DNA of 15,385 nt from a bacterium (GTDB lineage Bacteria > UBP4 > UBA4092 > JAOAEQ01), in the NCBI GenBank assembly GCA_026416715.1, contig JAOAEQ010000037.1:1-15385 (forward strand), given 5' to 3'. Position 1 is the stretch's first letter. The number at the start of each line of letters is the position of its first letter. Positions 6,732 to 14,613 of this stretch are shown piece after piece. A program made the position numbers and the translations under genes. Below the pieces are notes generated by a model. It made no database searches. It was not told where the DNA came from and saw only the letters and a list, made by a program, of their open reading frames with translations.

Positions 6732-8240
6732 ATGAAAAGCATAAGTTGCACGAGGTTCAGGTTATTGTGTATTGTATCATTATCTCTTTTCTTTCATCCC
6801 AGTTTTGCTTACAGCAAACAGTTACGTTCTCTACCCATTTATGATTCCCTACCCTATTTGAAAGATTTTAAATCATTTCAGATTTCTAGTTTTGATACTA
6901 CCGGCGGAAACGCAGATTGTCGCTATATCAAATCCGGAGAAACATTAACGTTAGCAGATATCAAAGGTCCGGGAATAATCACACATCTCTGGGTAACCGT
7001 TTCTGCGGAAGCGCAATTCGCGCTGCGCAATCTTATTCTAAAAATGTTCTGGGATAATGAACTGGAACCGAGTGTATTAACGCCGCTTGGCGATTTTTTT
7101 GGCGTCGGATTTGCAGAATATCAGCATTTTAGTTCTCTATTAATCGGAATGACTAGCGGTGGATACTATAGTTACATACCGATGCCGTTTCGAAAGTCTG
7201 CTCGTATCCAAGTAACCAACCTAACTGGAAAACCGGTCGGCGCGTTTTATTATCATCTCGATTATTATAAACTTTCAAAATTAGATCGTAATATTGCTTA
7301 TTTTCATGCCCATTGGCGTCGTGAGAACCCAACAACCCTTGGAAAAGATTATACGATTCTTGAAGCGAAAGGGCACGGGCATTTTATCGGAACCGTTCTC
7401 TCAATGCAGGGATTGATACCTAGCAATCTTTGGTTCCTTGAAGGTGATGAACATATTTATGTAGATGATGAACCGAATTCAGTCTGGAGCGGAACCGGTA
7501 CCGAAGATTATTTCAACTCCGGTTGGTATTTTAATAGAGGAACTTTCTCGAGTTTGTTCCACGGATTAACCATTAAAGATGAAGAACAATCAAAAGTCTG
7601 CGCATATCGGTTCCATATTTTAGATTCAATTCCGTTTACAAAATCTATTAGAGTTTCAATAGAACACGGTGGTACGAATGATATCAATGCGGATTACTCC
7701 AGTGTTGCATATTGGTATCAAACTGAACCGCATCTTCCGTTAACGTTACCTGAAGATAGAAATCCGCGAGAACCATTTACTATTTATCGAATACAAGATA
7801 TGATTGAAGCAGAATCTTTGATATCAACAGCGGTAATTTCCGGCGGTATTCTCGATAAACAAGGTATGGGATTCTGGAGTTCTGAAACTGGTCAGCAATG
7901 GAGCGGTTCAGCTCAAGCGTTTTATCGTGAGACGAAACCAGGCGATTCGGTTATTTTTACTATCCCAGTTAAACGAACCGGAACATATTTCTTGAACGTA
8001 TACTATACGCAAGCGCCAGATTACGGGATACTTCGGTGCTCAATTGATGGAGAAACCATCGGGAAAGATTTTGATGGATACCATCACTCAGTTATTCCTG
8101 CGAAACCGGTTAGTTATGGACCAATAGAATTGGTTACTGGCGAGCACGAACTCAAATTTGAAATTATCGATAAAAACCCTACATCAACCAATTATTTCGC
8201 TGGCTTCGATGGATTCGTTCTTGAACGTATAGTACAATAA
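6732..8240 (+). CDS. Secreted GH172 (DUF2961) glycoside hydrolase with C-terminal beta-sandwich domain
   Basis: Exo-acting furanosidase family; known members act on difructose anhydride/fructofuranosides or remove D-arabinofuranose from mycobacterial arabinan. From ATG 6732 there is a clean signal peptide (KSISCTRFR n-region, LLCIVSLSLFF core, SFAYS before the mature start). GTG 6717, overlapping the esterase stop, is an alternative 5 codons upstream. The DUF2961 domain (about 30-345) shows TTGGNADCRYI, GPGIITHLWVT, GDFFGVGF, then FLEGDEHIYVDDE and WSGTGTEDYFNSGW. Glu237 and Glu258 (ATG numbering) are 21 residues apart, the spacing I recall for the nucleophile and acid/base pair of the characterised GH172 enzyme. 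After IEAE (about 360) a roughly 140-residue beta-sandwich ending in FDGFVLERI resembles CBM35/CBM6-type modules. The substrate cannot be told from sequence. Confidence 0.85.
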   Translation: MKSISCTRFRLLCIVSLSLFFHPSFAYSKQLRSLPIYDSLPYLKDFKSFQISSFDTTGGNADCRYIKSGETLTLADIKGPGIITHLWVTVSAEAQFALRNLILKMFWDNELEPSVLTPLGDFFGVGFAEYQHFSSLLIGMTSGGYYSYIPMPFRKSARIQVTNLTGKPVGAFYYHLDYYKLSKLDRNIAYFHAHWRRENPTTLGKDYTILEAKGHGHFIGTVLSMQGLIPSNLWFLEGDEHIYVDDEPNSVWSGTGTEDYFNSGWYFNRGTFSSLFHGLTIKDEEQSKVCAYRFHILDSIPFTKSIRVSIEHGGTNDINADYSSVAYWYQTEPHLPLTLPEDRNPREPFTIYRIQDMIEAESLISTAVISGGILDKQGMGFWSSETGQQWSGSAQAFYRETKPGDSVIFTIPVKRTGTYFLNVYYTQAPDYGILRCSIDGETIGKDFDGYHHSVIPAKPVSYGPIELVTGEHELKFEIIDKNPTSTNYFAGFDGFVLERIVQ

Positions 8241-8252
8241 ATATCCTAAATT

Positions 8253-8287
8253 CAACAGTAAATGCAACAGTAACCTCAAATGCAACA
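8253..8287 (+). repeat. Short direct repeats in the leader of the next gene
   Basis: CAACAGTAA occurs at 8253 and 8265, and AAATGCAACA at 8260 and 8278, giving an overlapping A/C-rich repeat patch of about 35 bases in the 75-base gap. It is probably replication-slippage sequence; no function is seen. Confidence 0.4.
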
Positions 8288-8315
8288 AAAGGGCACAAAT
8301 GATAGGACGGCATAA

Positions 8316-8990
8316 ATGGAACAATGTTTCCTTGTAATAATCTTTATAATTATTGCAATCGTTATCGGTATTTTTGCATATTATAGCAATCTCAAACGGC
8401 AAAAAGAATGGCAACAATTCGCGTCTAACCATGGATTCCTATATACTGCAAAAGATACGATGTCGCTACCGGATTATTATTCTGAATATCATCTATTCAA
8501 CCAAGGGCATAACCGAAAAGCGTATAACATCTGCCAAGGGCGAATTAACGATGTCAAGATTATCGCGTTTGATTATCGCTATACTACAGGCAGTGGGAAA
8601 AATCAGCATACCTATTATTTTACCCCGCTAATTATCGAGACAAACTTGGTTTTTAAACCATTATTTATTCGTCCGGAAAATGTGTTCGATAAAATTACTG
8701 CAGCTATCGGATTTGATGATATCGATTTCGAATCCGCTGAATTTTCGAAAAAGTATTATGTAAAATGCGCGGATAAAAAATTCGCTTATGATATTATCCA
8801 CGCTCGGATGATGGAATTTTTATTGCAATGCCGAAACCTAACCATTGAAATTCGTGGGGATACGCTTCTATTCCATCAATCGAAAACATTATCCATCTCG
8901 GAATTGGAATTATTACTTATCGCTGGTCAAAAGTTTATTGAGTTAATTCCTGACTATGTTAGAAAGGAAATTACACGAAATAAAGTATAG
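8316..8990 (+). CDS. One-TM membrane protein resembling the DUF3137 group
   Basis: Protein of 224 residues, function unknown. A single strongly hydrophobic N-terminal helix (about 4-23) is followed by a basic patch (LKRQK), so the soluble part is most likely cytoplasmic, anchored in the inner membrane. The WQQFASNHGF motif comes next, then a beta-rich middle (VKIIAFDYRYTTGSGKNQHTYYFTPLII), then DDIDFESAEFSKKYYVK followed by FAYDIIHARMMEFLL and a closing helix SISELELLLIAGQKFIELIPDYV. The FES-EF-F-V ... A-DI-H-RMMEFLL pattern recalls the C-terminal half of DUF3137 proteins, a group I recall near LemA genes; the match is by eye and moderate. AGGA lies 8 bases before ATG 8316. It is followed after 56 bases by lemA in the same direction, suggesting a shared membrane process. 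Confidence 0.6.
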   Translation: MEQCFLVIIFIIIAIVIGIFAYYSNLKRQKEWQQFASNHGFLYTAKDTMSLPDYYSEYHLFNQGHNRKAYNICQGRINDVKIIAFDYRYTTGSGKNQHTYYFTPLIIETNLVFKPLFIRPENVFDKITAAIGFDDIDFESAEFSKKYYVKCADKKFAYDIIHARMMEFLLQCRNLTIEIRGDTLLFHQSKTLSISELELLLIAGQKFIELIPDYVRKEITRNKV

Positions 8991-9046
8991 AGTATGCGTG
9001 TACCTGGTTAGGTATTAGCACTTAATACTCGATACTTTCTTATCCT

Positions 9047-9604
9047 ATGGAAGGTCTAGTTATATTTGGAGCAATTATCTTTCTACCGATTCTGTTTATC
9101 ATCGTAACCTATAACAATCTAGTGCGATTAAGTCAGATGATAACCGAATCCTGGTCGAATGTTGATACTGAACTGCGGCGTCGGTATGACTTGATTCCGA
9201 ATCTCGTTGAAACGGTTAAAGCATACGCTAAACACGAACGGGAAGTGTTCGAACATATAGCGCAAGCGCGAGCGGCTGCAGTGGCTAATACTGGCGATCC
9301 AGCTTCGCAAGCAATGGATGAGAATAAACTAATTAAAGAACTCAAATCTCTATTTGCAGTGGTAGAAAATTATCCGGAACTCAAAGCGAACCAAAACTTC
9401 TTAAAACTGCAGGAAGAATTGGTTGATACCGAAGACCGAATCCAGGCAGCACGACGGTTCTACAACGGTAACGTTCGCGATTATAATACGAAAGTCCAAA
9501 CGTTCCCGAGCAATCTCATTGCTTCGATATTTAATTTTCAACCGAAAGATTATTTCGATATTGAATCACTCGATGTCCGCAAACCGGTTTCCGTATCTTT
9601 TTAA
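9047..9604 (+). CDS. lemA: LemA family membrane protein
   Basis: The 185-residue LemA protein is an inner-membrane protein with one N-terminal transmembrane helix (about 4-21, ending in TYNNLV) and a long cytoplasmic helical bundle. Family hallmarks: LVRLSQMITESWSNVDTELRRRYDLIPNLVETVKAYAKHE (about 26-65, the most conserved block), ARAAA, and near the C-terminus the block from VDTEDRIQAARRFYN (about 126-140) through NVRDYNTKVQTFPSNLIA to the final F-PKDYF. The biochemical role of bacterial LemA is not established. Shine-Dalgarno is poor, and a small hairpin (GTATTA-5-TAATAC, 9012-9028) lies just before the start. It lies between the DUF3137-like gene and a beta-lactamase-fold gene, all in the same direction. 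Confidence 0.95.
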   Translation: MEGLVIFGAIIFLPILFIIVTYNNLVRLSQMITESWSNVDTELRRRYDLIPNLVETVKAYAKHEREVFEHIAQARAAAVANTGDPASQAMDENKLIKELKSLFAVVENYPELKANQNFLKLQEELVDTEDRIQAARRFYNGNVRDYNTKVQTFPSNLIASIFNFQPKDYFDIESLDVRKPVSVSF

Positions 9605-9633
9605 TTTTGCGGTCTTTGTGGTTCTAATATCCA

Positions 9634-10458
9634 ATGAAAAATATTCAATTACTCCGACGTAGGATATGTCGTCTCGCGAACCAATTTGATGGCAAACCCG
9701 GAATCGCTTTTAAGAATTTTGCAACCGGGGATGAATTTTATCTGAATGCTGATGAACGCTTCCCAACCGCCTCGGTTATCAAGATTCCGATTATGGTTGA
9801 AGTGTTCGCTCAGGCGAAAGAAAAGAAAATCAAACTGTCTGATACCCTCACCTATCGCAAACGATTGAAATATCCAGGCTCGGGCGTTATCCAATTCCTA
9901 TCCGATGGTCTGAACATAACGATTCTCGATGCAACAATTTTAATGATAATCTTAAGTGATAATACGACAACTAACATGTTGCTTGACCTTGTCGGAGTGA
10001 AAAACATCAATCGGAGAATGGAAGCTCTCGGATTGTTCAACACTAAGGTCTTTCGAAAAGCGTTTACGAAAAAACCAGAAGTAGAACCGAAACTCTGCAA
10101 GAAATACGGGTTTGGAATGTCAACTCCTTGGGAAATGAATCATCTCTTAGAACTGATTTATTATAAGAAAATTATTGATAAACCTTCCTGCAAGCAAATG
10201 ATTGAAATAATGAAAAACCAATTCTACGAATCGCAGTTACGTCGGTGGATATCTGGCTCAGGGGTTTGGATAGCGAATAAAACCGGAGCGGTGGATGGCG
10301 TGCGTAATGACGTTGGAATCATTCATACTCCAAACTCCGATTGGGCGATTTCAGTTTTCTGCAAAGAAGTAACCGATTTATCCTGGCAAATCGATAATCA
10401 AGCGCAAGTTTTTATCGCTAAACTATCCAAACTCATCTTTGACTACTATATGGGATAA
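9634..10458 (+). CDS. Class-A beta-lactamase-fold serine hydrolase without signal peptide
   Basis: Serine hydrolase of 274 residues in the Beta-lactamase2 group. The active-site motifs are in order: SxxK as S47-V-I-K50 (TASVIKIPI), SDN at 108-110 (LSDNTTTN), and KTG at 216-218 (NKTGAVDGVRND). The omega-loop region reads EVEPKL...GMSTPWEM; the general base Glu of true class A enzymes (ExxLN) is not recognisable, so a D-Ala peptidase, esterase or amide hydrolase activity is as likely as antibiotic hydrolysis. The N-terminus (MKNIQLLRRRICRLANQF) is basic and amphipathic with no hydrophobic core, so export by Sec or Tat is not evident, which is unusual for this fold. No clear ribosome site lies at ATG 9634. 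It lies 29 bases after lemA, in the same direction. Confidence 0.85.
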   Translation: MKNIQLLRRRICRLANQFDGKPGIAFKNFATGDEFYLNADERFPTASVIKIPIMVEVFAQAKEKKIKLSDTLTYRKRLKYPGSGVIQFLSDGLNITILDATILMIILSDNTTTNMLLDLVGVKNINRRMEALGLFNTKVFRKAFTKKPEVEPKLCKKYGFGMSTPWEMNHLLELIYYKKIIDKPSCKQMIEIMKNQFYESQLRRWISGSGVWIANKTGAVDGVRNDVGIIHTPNSDWAISVFCKEVTDLSWQIDNQAQVFIAKLSKLIFDYYMG

Positions 10459-10469
10459 TACTGGAGAGG

Positions 10470-10498
10470 AATTAAGGCAATAGTTTATTCCCTTAATT
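10470..10498 (+). terminator. Weak hairpin after the serine hydrolase
   Basis: AATTAAGG / CCTTAATT forms an 8-base AT-rich stem with a 13-base loop, 12 bases after the stop, followed by TCTTTCC rather than a clean U-tract. It is possibly the end of the 8316-10458 transcript. Confidence 0.35.
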
Positions 10499-10636
10499 TC
10501 TTTCCACTATCCCTTATGCAATTCAAAAATTTTATAATTTACTTTCAAATATTAATATAACCTCAACGGAATCAATGATAAATTATTTATTGATTAAATC
10601 AAACATAACATTATACGGATACTTGAAGGATATTTT

Positions 10637-12331
10637 ATGCTAATAAAATACGTTATACTTATTGGTATATTAGCACTCCTATATACTCCCTCATCAGGAA
10701 AGGAACTCAATGTTCTCAAATTTGGGGCGAAAGGCGATGGTAAAACAGATAATACGCTAGCATTTCAAAAAGCGTTAGATACAGCGGGTAAAGAAAGCGG
10801 CGGAAGAACTGTTTTCGTTCCAAAAGGAAACTATCTGTTTAAAGGGCATCTAGTGATTCCGGATAATGTTACCTTGCAAGGTGTTTGGCAAATTCCAACT
10901 GCTTGGAGTCAATTTAAAGGAACGACCCTGTTGCCTACAGAAAACGAAGGGAACCCTAACGGAGAACCGTTTATCACTTTGAAAACCAATTCATTGATTA
11001 AAGGTATCACTATTTTTTATCCCAATCAGAGTCCTACCTATCCTCCGAAAGCATACCCATGGACTATAGCATCTGGTGGTGCGGATAACTGCGCGATTAT
11101 CGATTGTCTTTTAGTCAATCCATATCAAGCGGTGGATTTCGGAACTCGAGTTGCCGGTCGGCATTATATACGCAATCTCTATGCGCAACCGTTATACAAA
11201 GGACTTTATATAGATCAATGCTATGATATCGGTCGACTCGAAAATATCCATTTTTGGCCATTTTGGCAATATGATAATGGAAATAGTCCATTAGATAAAT
11301 TTATTGCTGAAAAAGCGGAAGCGTTTATTATCGGCAGAACTGATTGGGAATATATGTCAAACTGTTTTTCGATTTTTTATAATATCGGATATCATTTTAT
11401 TAAAACAAACGCGGGAACCCCAAACATCCTCGCTACCCAATGCGGAGCGGATATATGCCAGAACGCAGTGCAGGTTGATGACTGTCAGGCGCATGCAGGT
11501 ATCTCGTTTCATAATAGCCAGTTTTACGGTCGGATTGTCGTTAATGAATCAAATACTGGTCCTGTCCGATTCACGGGTTGCGGATTTTTCGGCTCGACAA
11601 TTGCGCAACAAAATGAACCGAGTCATGCAGAACTAGCTGGTTCTGGTCATATCTCATTCGATAACTGCCATTTCGTAACGATTGACCCGAAAAATAAAGC
11701 GAAGCTTGATATTCTAGCGAAATCAGGAAGTTTGACTATCTCGGATTCGCTCTTTTTAGATTATAATCGAGATTATATCCGACTTGAACCGGAAGTACGA
11801 ACGGCTATTGTTTCCGCAAATACGTTTAAAGGCAAAGGGCAGATTATTAACGATAGCCAAGGGAATGTTCAAATCGTCAACAACGTTTATAGCATTCCAA
11901 AAGAAGAAGCAAATGCAATTATTATTGACAACCTCGATTCGCCACCGCAATTTGTGCTTGAAGGAGATTGGAAACTGGGGGTAGGCGGTTCTGATTATCT
12001 CGGTGCAGTTCACTGGGCGGTTAGCGGAAAAGGAGAATGCAAAGCATTCTGGCGACCGCAGATTCCTAACGATGGGAACTATGCAGTTTATCTTTGGTAT
12101 GGCGCTGACCCAAACAACGACCATGCAACTAATGCGAAATATAGTATCGTTTATTCTGCTGGTCAAGAAACTAAACATGTTGATTTAAGGAAAGAGTACG
12201 GAAGATGGCATTTATTCGGTTGCTATCCATTTAAACAGGGGAATCAAGGTTTTGTTACGGTATCAAACGATGCGAATGGCAATGTGTTAGCTGATGCGGT
12301 CAAATTTGTACCAATAACCGAAAAACGATAG
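10637..12331 (+). CDS. Exported beta-helix protein with golvesin-like C-terminal domain, copy 1
   Basis: Secreted protein of 564 residues, probably a polysaccharide lyase or hydrolase, or a glycan-binding protein. Signal peptide: MLIKYVILIGILALLY then TPSSG. The mature part opens with NVLKFGAKGDGKTDNT, the entry strand of Pectate_lyase_3 right-handed beta-helices, and GGRTVFVPKGNYLF. The helix runs to about 425 with many short beta/Asn/Cys-rich coils (DNCAIIDCLLVNPY, FTGCGFF, FDNCHFV). From about 430 to 562 lies a beta-sandwich (FWRPQIPNDGNYAVYLWYGAD, DLRKEYGRWHLFG, ADAVKFVP) typical of golvesin/xanthan-lyase carbohydrate-binding-like C-terminal domains. I cannot identify catalytic residues. 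GAAGGA stands 6 bases before ATG 10637. Paralogue of the following gene, whose start is 107 bases downstream. Confidence 0.8.
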   Translation: MLIKYVILIGILALLYTPSSGKELNVLKFGAKGDGKTDNTLAFQKALDTAGKESGGRTVFVPKGNYLFKGHLVIPDNVTLQGVWQIPTAWSQFKGTTLLPTENEGNPNGEPFITLKTNSLIKGITIFYPNQSPTYPPKAYPWTIASGGADNCAIIDCLLVNPYQAVDFGTRVAGRHYIRNLYAQPLYKGLYIDQCYDIGRLENIHFWPFWQYDNGNSPLDKFIAEKAEAFIIGRTDWEYMSNCFSIFYNIGYHFIKTNAGTPNILATQCGADICQNAVQVDDCQAHAGISFHNSQFYGRIVVNESNTGPVRFTGCGFFGSTIAQQNEPSHAELAGSGHISFDNCHFVTIDPKNKAKLDILAKSGSLTISDSLFLDYNRDYIRLEPEVRTAIVSANTFKGKGQIINDSQGNVQIVNNVYSIPKEEANAIIIDNLDSPPQFVLEGDWKLGVGGSDYLGAVHWAVSGKGECKAFWRPQIPNDGNYAVYLWYGADPNNDHATNAKYSIVYSAGQETKHVDLRKEYGRWHLFGCYPFKQGNQGFVTVSNDANGNVLADAVKFVPITEKR

Positions 12332-12426
12332 CGCCGGTTGTTAGCTAGCATTTCATTATTTATAGACGGCAGGTGTTCATTGTTAGACAGATTTTTTCTG
12401 ATGAAACGAAAAAACCCCTGAAACTT

Positions 12427-12433
12427 AAAGGAG
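12427..12433 (+). promoter_or_regulatory. Ribosome binding site deciding the copy-2 start
   Basis: AAAGGAG, the best Shine-Dalgarno in the window, lies 5 bases before ATG 12439. It shows that translation begins there and not at the in-frame GTG 12373. Confidence 0.85.
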
Positions 12434-12438
12434 AATTT

Positions 12439-14172
12439 ATGCGATTTAAATATATTGGTATAAGTTGCTTGTTAATATTCACAGCTCAGAATAGTTTAGC
12501 AAAAGGACTCGATATTTTTCATTTTTTTAAGAAAGATAACGATAAAATTAATGTTTTACAGTTCGGTGCTAAACCGGATGGCAAAACCGATAATACGGTT
12601 CCGTTTCAGAAAGCGCTCGAGTTTGCTGGTAAAACTAATGGCGGAAGAACGGTTTATGTGCCTAAAGGGAATTATTTGTTTAAAGGGCATTTAAATATTC
12701 CAGACAATGTAACGTTAGAAGGAGTATGGCAAATTCCGACTGCTTGGAGTCAATATAAAGGCACAACATTACTTCCAACAGAAAGTGAAGGAACTGCTGA
12801 GGGTCCAGCGTTTATAACTCTCCGAACAAATTCGGTTATTAAAGGCATAACGATTTTTTATCCCAACCAAACACCAACGAATCCGCCAAAAGCTTATCCT
12901 TGGACTATCCAGGCTAGCGGTGGTGATAATTCTTCAATTATCGATGTTCTCATCGTTAATCCTTATATGGCAGTAGATTTCGGTACGCATCCCGCAGGTC
13001 GGCATTATATTCGGAATTTATACGCTCAACCATTATACAAAGGACTTTATGTTGACCAATGTTATGATATTGGCCGGGTTGAAAATGTTCATTTCTGGCC
13101 ATTTTGGAACTGCAATAATCCGCAAATGGCAGCGGTGCAGACTTTCATCAATGAACATGGCGAAGCGTTCATCTTCGGACGGACTGATTGGGAATATGTT
13201 TATAATACTTTCTGTTGGGGATATAAAATTGGTTACCATTTTATCAAAACAAAATCTGGAGTTGCCAATGGCAACTTCCTTGGTATCGGCGCTGATGCAA
13301 CGAATAACGCTATTCTGGTTGATGATTGCGCGCCTTATGGATTATTGATAACCAACGGAGAATTCGTTAGTTTTCTTGACCCGCAACCGACTTCGATTGT
13401 TATTGATTCAACAAATACTGGCGTTATCCAACTCCAGAACTGTGCGTTTTGGGGTCCAGCGAACCAGATAGCTTCAATTAAAGGAAAAGGGACAGTCATG
13501 TTTAACAACTGCAATTTTGTTTTCTGGGGTTCAAAAGATAAAAAACTTCCGGCGATAGAAGCGTTTGATGGGAATCTGATTATCACTTCCAGCAATTTTA
13601 ATCTACCAGGAAAGCATATTACGCTGCATTCGCCCGTTAAAACTGCGGTGATTACCGGAAACCGATTTGCTGGAATACCAAATATTGAAAATCAATCACA
13701 AGGAATTGTTCAGCTCGGGTTGAACGCTGGGAGCCGATTTCCGAAAGAAGAACCAAATGCAATTATCATTGATGACCAAGATAATGAACCCTCGTTCCGA
13801 ACGGAAGGAACATGGTTTGACGGGATTGGTGGTCAAGATTATCGGGAACTTACCAAATGGGCTCCAGCTGGAAAAGGTGAATCAAAAGCATATTGGACTC
13901 CGCAAATTCCAGTATCTGGAGTTTATGCGGTTTATGTTTGGTATGGATTCGACCCGTATGATAACCACGCAACCAATCAGCCTTACACTATCAAATATAA
14001 CGGCGGCGAAAAAACAGTTTACGTAAATTTAAAACAGGATATGGGAAAATGGCATCTATTAGGCACGTTTGAATTTGAGCAGGGCACCACTGGCTACGTA
14101 ATGACCACCAACGCCGCTAATAGTAATATAAACGCTGATGCAGTGAAATTCGTTCCTTTTTTTCAAAAGTAA
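12439..14172 (+). CDS. Exported beta-helix protein with golvesin-like C-terminal domain, copy 2
   Basis: Paralogue of the preceding gene, 577 residues from ATG 12439, with the same layout. The signal peptide has a basic RFK, a core GISCLLIFTA and probable cleavage after NSLA. A short linker (KGLDIFHFFKKDND) is absent from copy 1. The Pectate_lyase_3 beta-helix runs from NVLQFGAKPDGKTDNT to about 435, and the golvesin-like beta-sandwich covers about 440-574 and ends ADAVKFVP. The two copies are nearly superimposable from the mature start to YHFIKT (about 230 residues, including VDFGT-xx-AGRHYIRNLYAQ and GRTDWEY). They diverge over the next 170 or so residues and become similar again in the C-terminal domain. 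Longer in-frame reading from GTG 12373 has no ribosome site and would bury the signal peptide. Probably co-transcribed with copy 1. Substrate unknown. Confidence 0.8.
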   Translation: MRFKYIGISCLLIFTAQNSLAKGLDIFHFFKKDNDKINVLQFGAKPDGKTDNTVPFQKALEFAGKTNGGRTVYVPKGNYLFKGHLNIPDNVTLEGVWQIPTAWSQYKGTTLLPTESEGTAEGPAFITLRTNSVIKGITIFYPNQTPTNPPKAYPWTIQASGGDNSSIIDVLIVNPYMAVDFGTHPAGRHYIRNLYAQPLYKGLYVDQCYDIGRVENVHFWPFWNCNNPQMAAVQTFINEHGEAFIFGRTDWEYVYNTFCWGYKIGYHFIKTKSGVANGNFLGIGADATNNAILVDDCAPYGLLITNGEFVSFLDPQPTSIVIDSTNTGVIQLQNCAFWGPANQIASIKGKGTVMFNNCNFVFWGSKDKKLPAIEAFDGNLIITSSNFNLPGKHITLHSPVKTAVITGNRFAGIPNIENQSQGIVQLGLNAGSRFPKEEPNAIIIDDQDNEPSFRTEGTWFDGIGGQDYRELTKWAPAGKGESKAYWTPQIPVSGVYAVYVWYGFDPYDNHATNQPYTIKYNGGEKTVYVNLKQDMGKWHLLGTFEFEQGTTGYVMTTNAANSNINADAVKFVPFFQK

Positions 14173-14613
14173 GAAGTTACTTTACTAATTTTAGATTTTT
14201 ATATAAAAAGGCTCCGCATACGAAATCACAATGAATTATCTACCCATAACTATATCTGACCATTATCCGCTTATGTAAGAAAAATCTTCTATTCGGCTAA
14301 CTCCTGCTTTGCAAGACAGATTTTTTGTAATTAAAGAAAGTTTTGTTTGCGTAGGTTTATATGTCTTTAATTTAAAAAATCAATTCTTAAAGTCTCTTTA
14401 CTTTGGATTAATTTTAGTCGATATCCCTATTATCATTGGGACAAAAAAGGGGAAATCTATTATCTATTATTACCTACTACCTCAAAAGCAAAATCAGAAA
14501 AAAGAAAAATCTACCCTTATTAAGTCCTTCCCAGCAATTTTCTCCCAAAAATTACTACTCAAAATTTCTGTCATCAATAATTTTCTACAAATTCTATGAT
14601 TTGAAAAAAAGAA
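14173..14613. other. AT-rich intergenic stretch
   Basis: About 440 bases between the converging copy-2 beta-helix gene and the Mrr-N-like gene. It is visibly richer in A and T than the coding region to its left. A 96-codon open frame (14309-14599, plus) exists but has low-complexity Lys/Ile/Leu/Phe composition, no ribosome site and no recognisable motif, so I treat it as chance. No clear terminator, tRNA or repeat array was seen. Confidence 0.6.

Noticed and set aside
8253-8287. Repeat patch considered as a CRISPR or iteron array
   Set aside because: Units are only 9-10 bases with 12- and 18-base spacing, two copies each; far too short for either.
11756-12178. 140-codon minus-strand open frame inside the first beta-helix gene
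   Set aside because: Shadow of the real plus-strand gene; no motif, and the plus frame has clear domain homology.
12392-12414. TTTTTTC / GAAAAAA hairpin between the two beta-helix genes
   Set aside because: The stem is almost only A-T pairs and lacks a following U-tract on the plus strand; not convincing as a terminator or attenuator.
12373-12438. GTG start for copy 2 giving 22 extra residues
   Set aside because: No ribosome site, and it would place hydrophilic residues before a clear signal peptide; AAAGGAG in front of ATG 12439 decides the start.
12385-14326. 13-base direct repeat AGACAGATTTTTT at 12385 and 14314 flanking copy 2 of the beta-helix gene
   Set aside because: It would fit a duplication boundary, but one or two 13-base matches are expected by chance in an AT-rich window of this size, and the flanking bases do not match.
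14309-14599. 96-codon open frame on the plus strand
   Set aside because: Low-complexity Lys/Ile/Leu/Phe composition in an AT-rich gap, no ribosome site, no motif, and a second overlapping open frame of the same quality; expected by chance.
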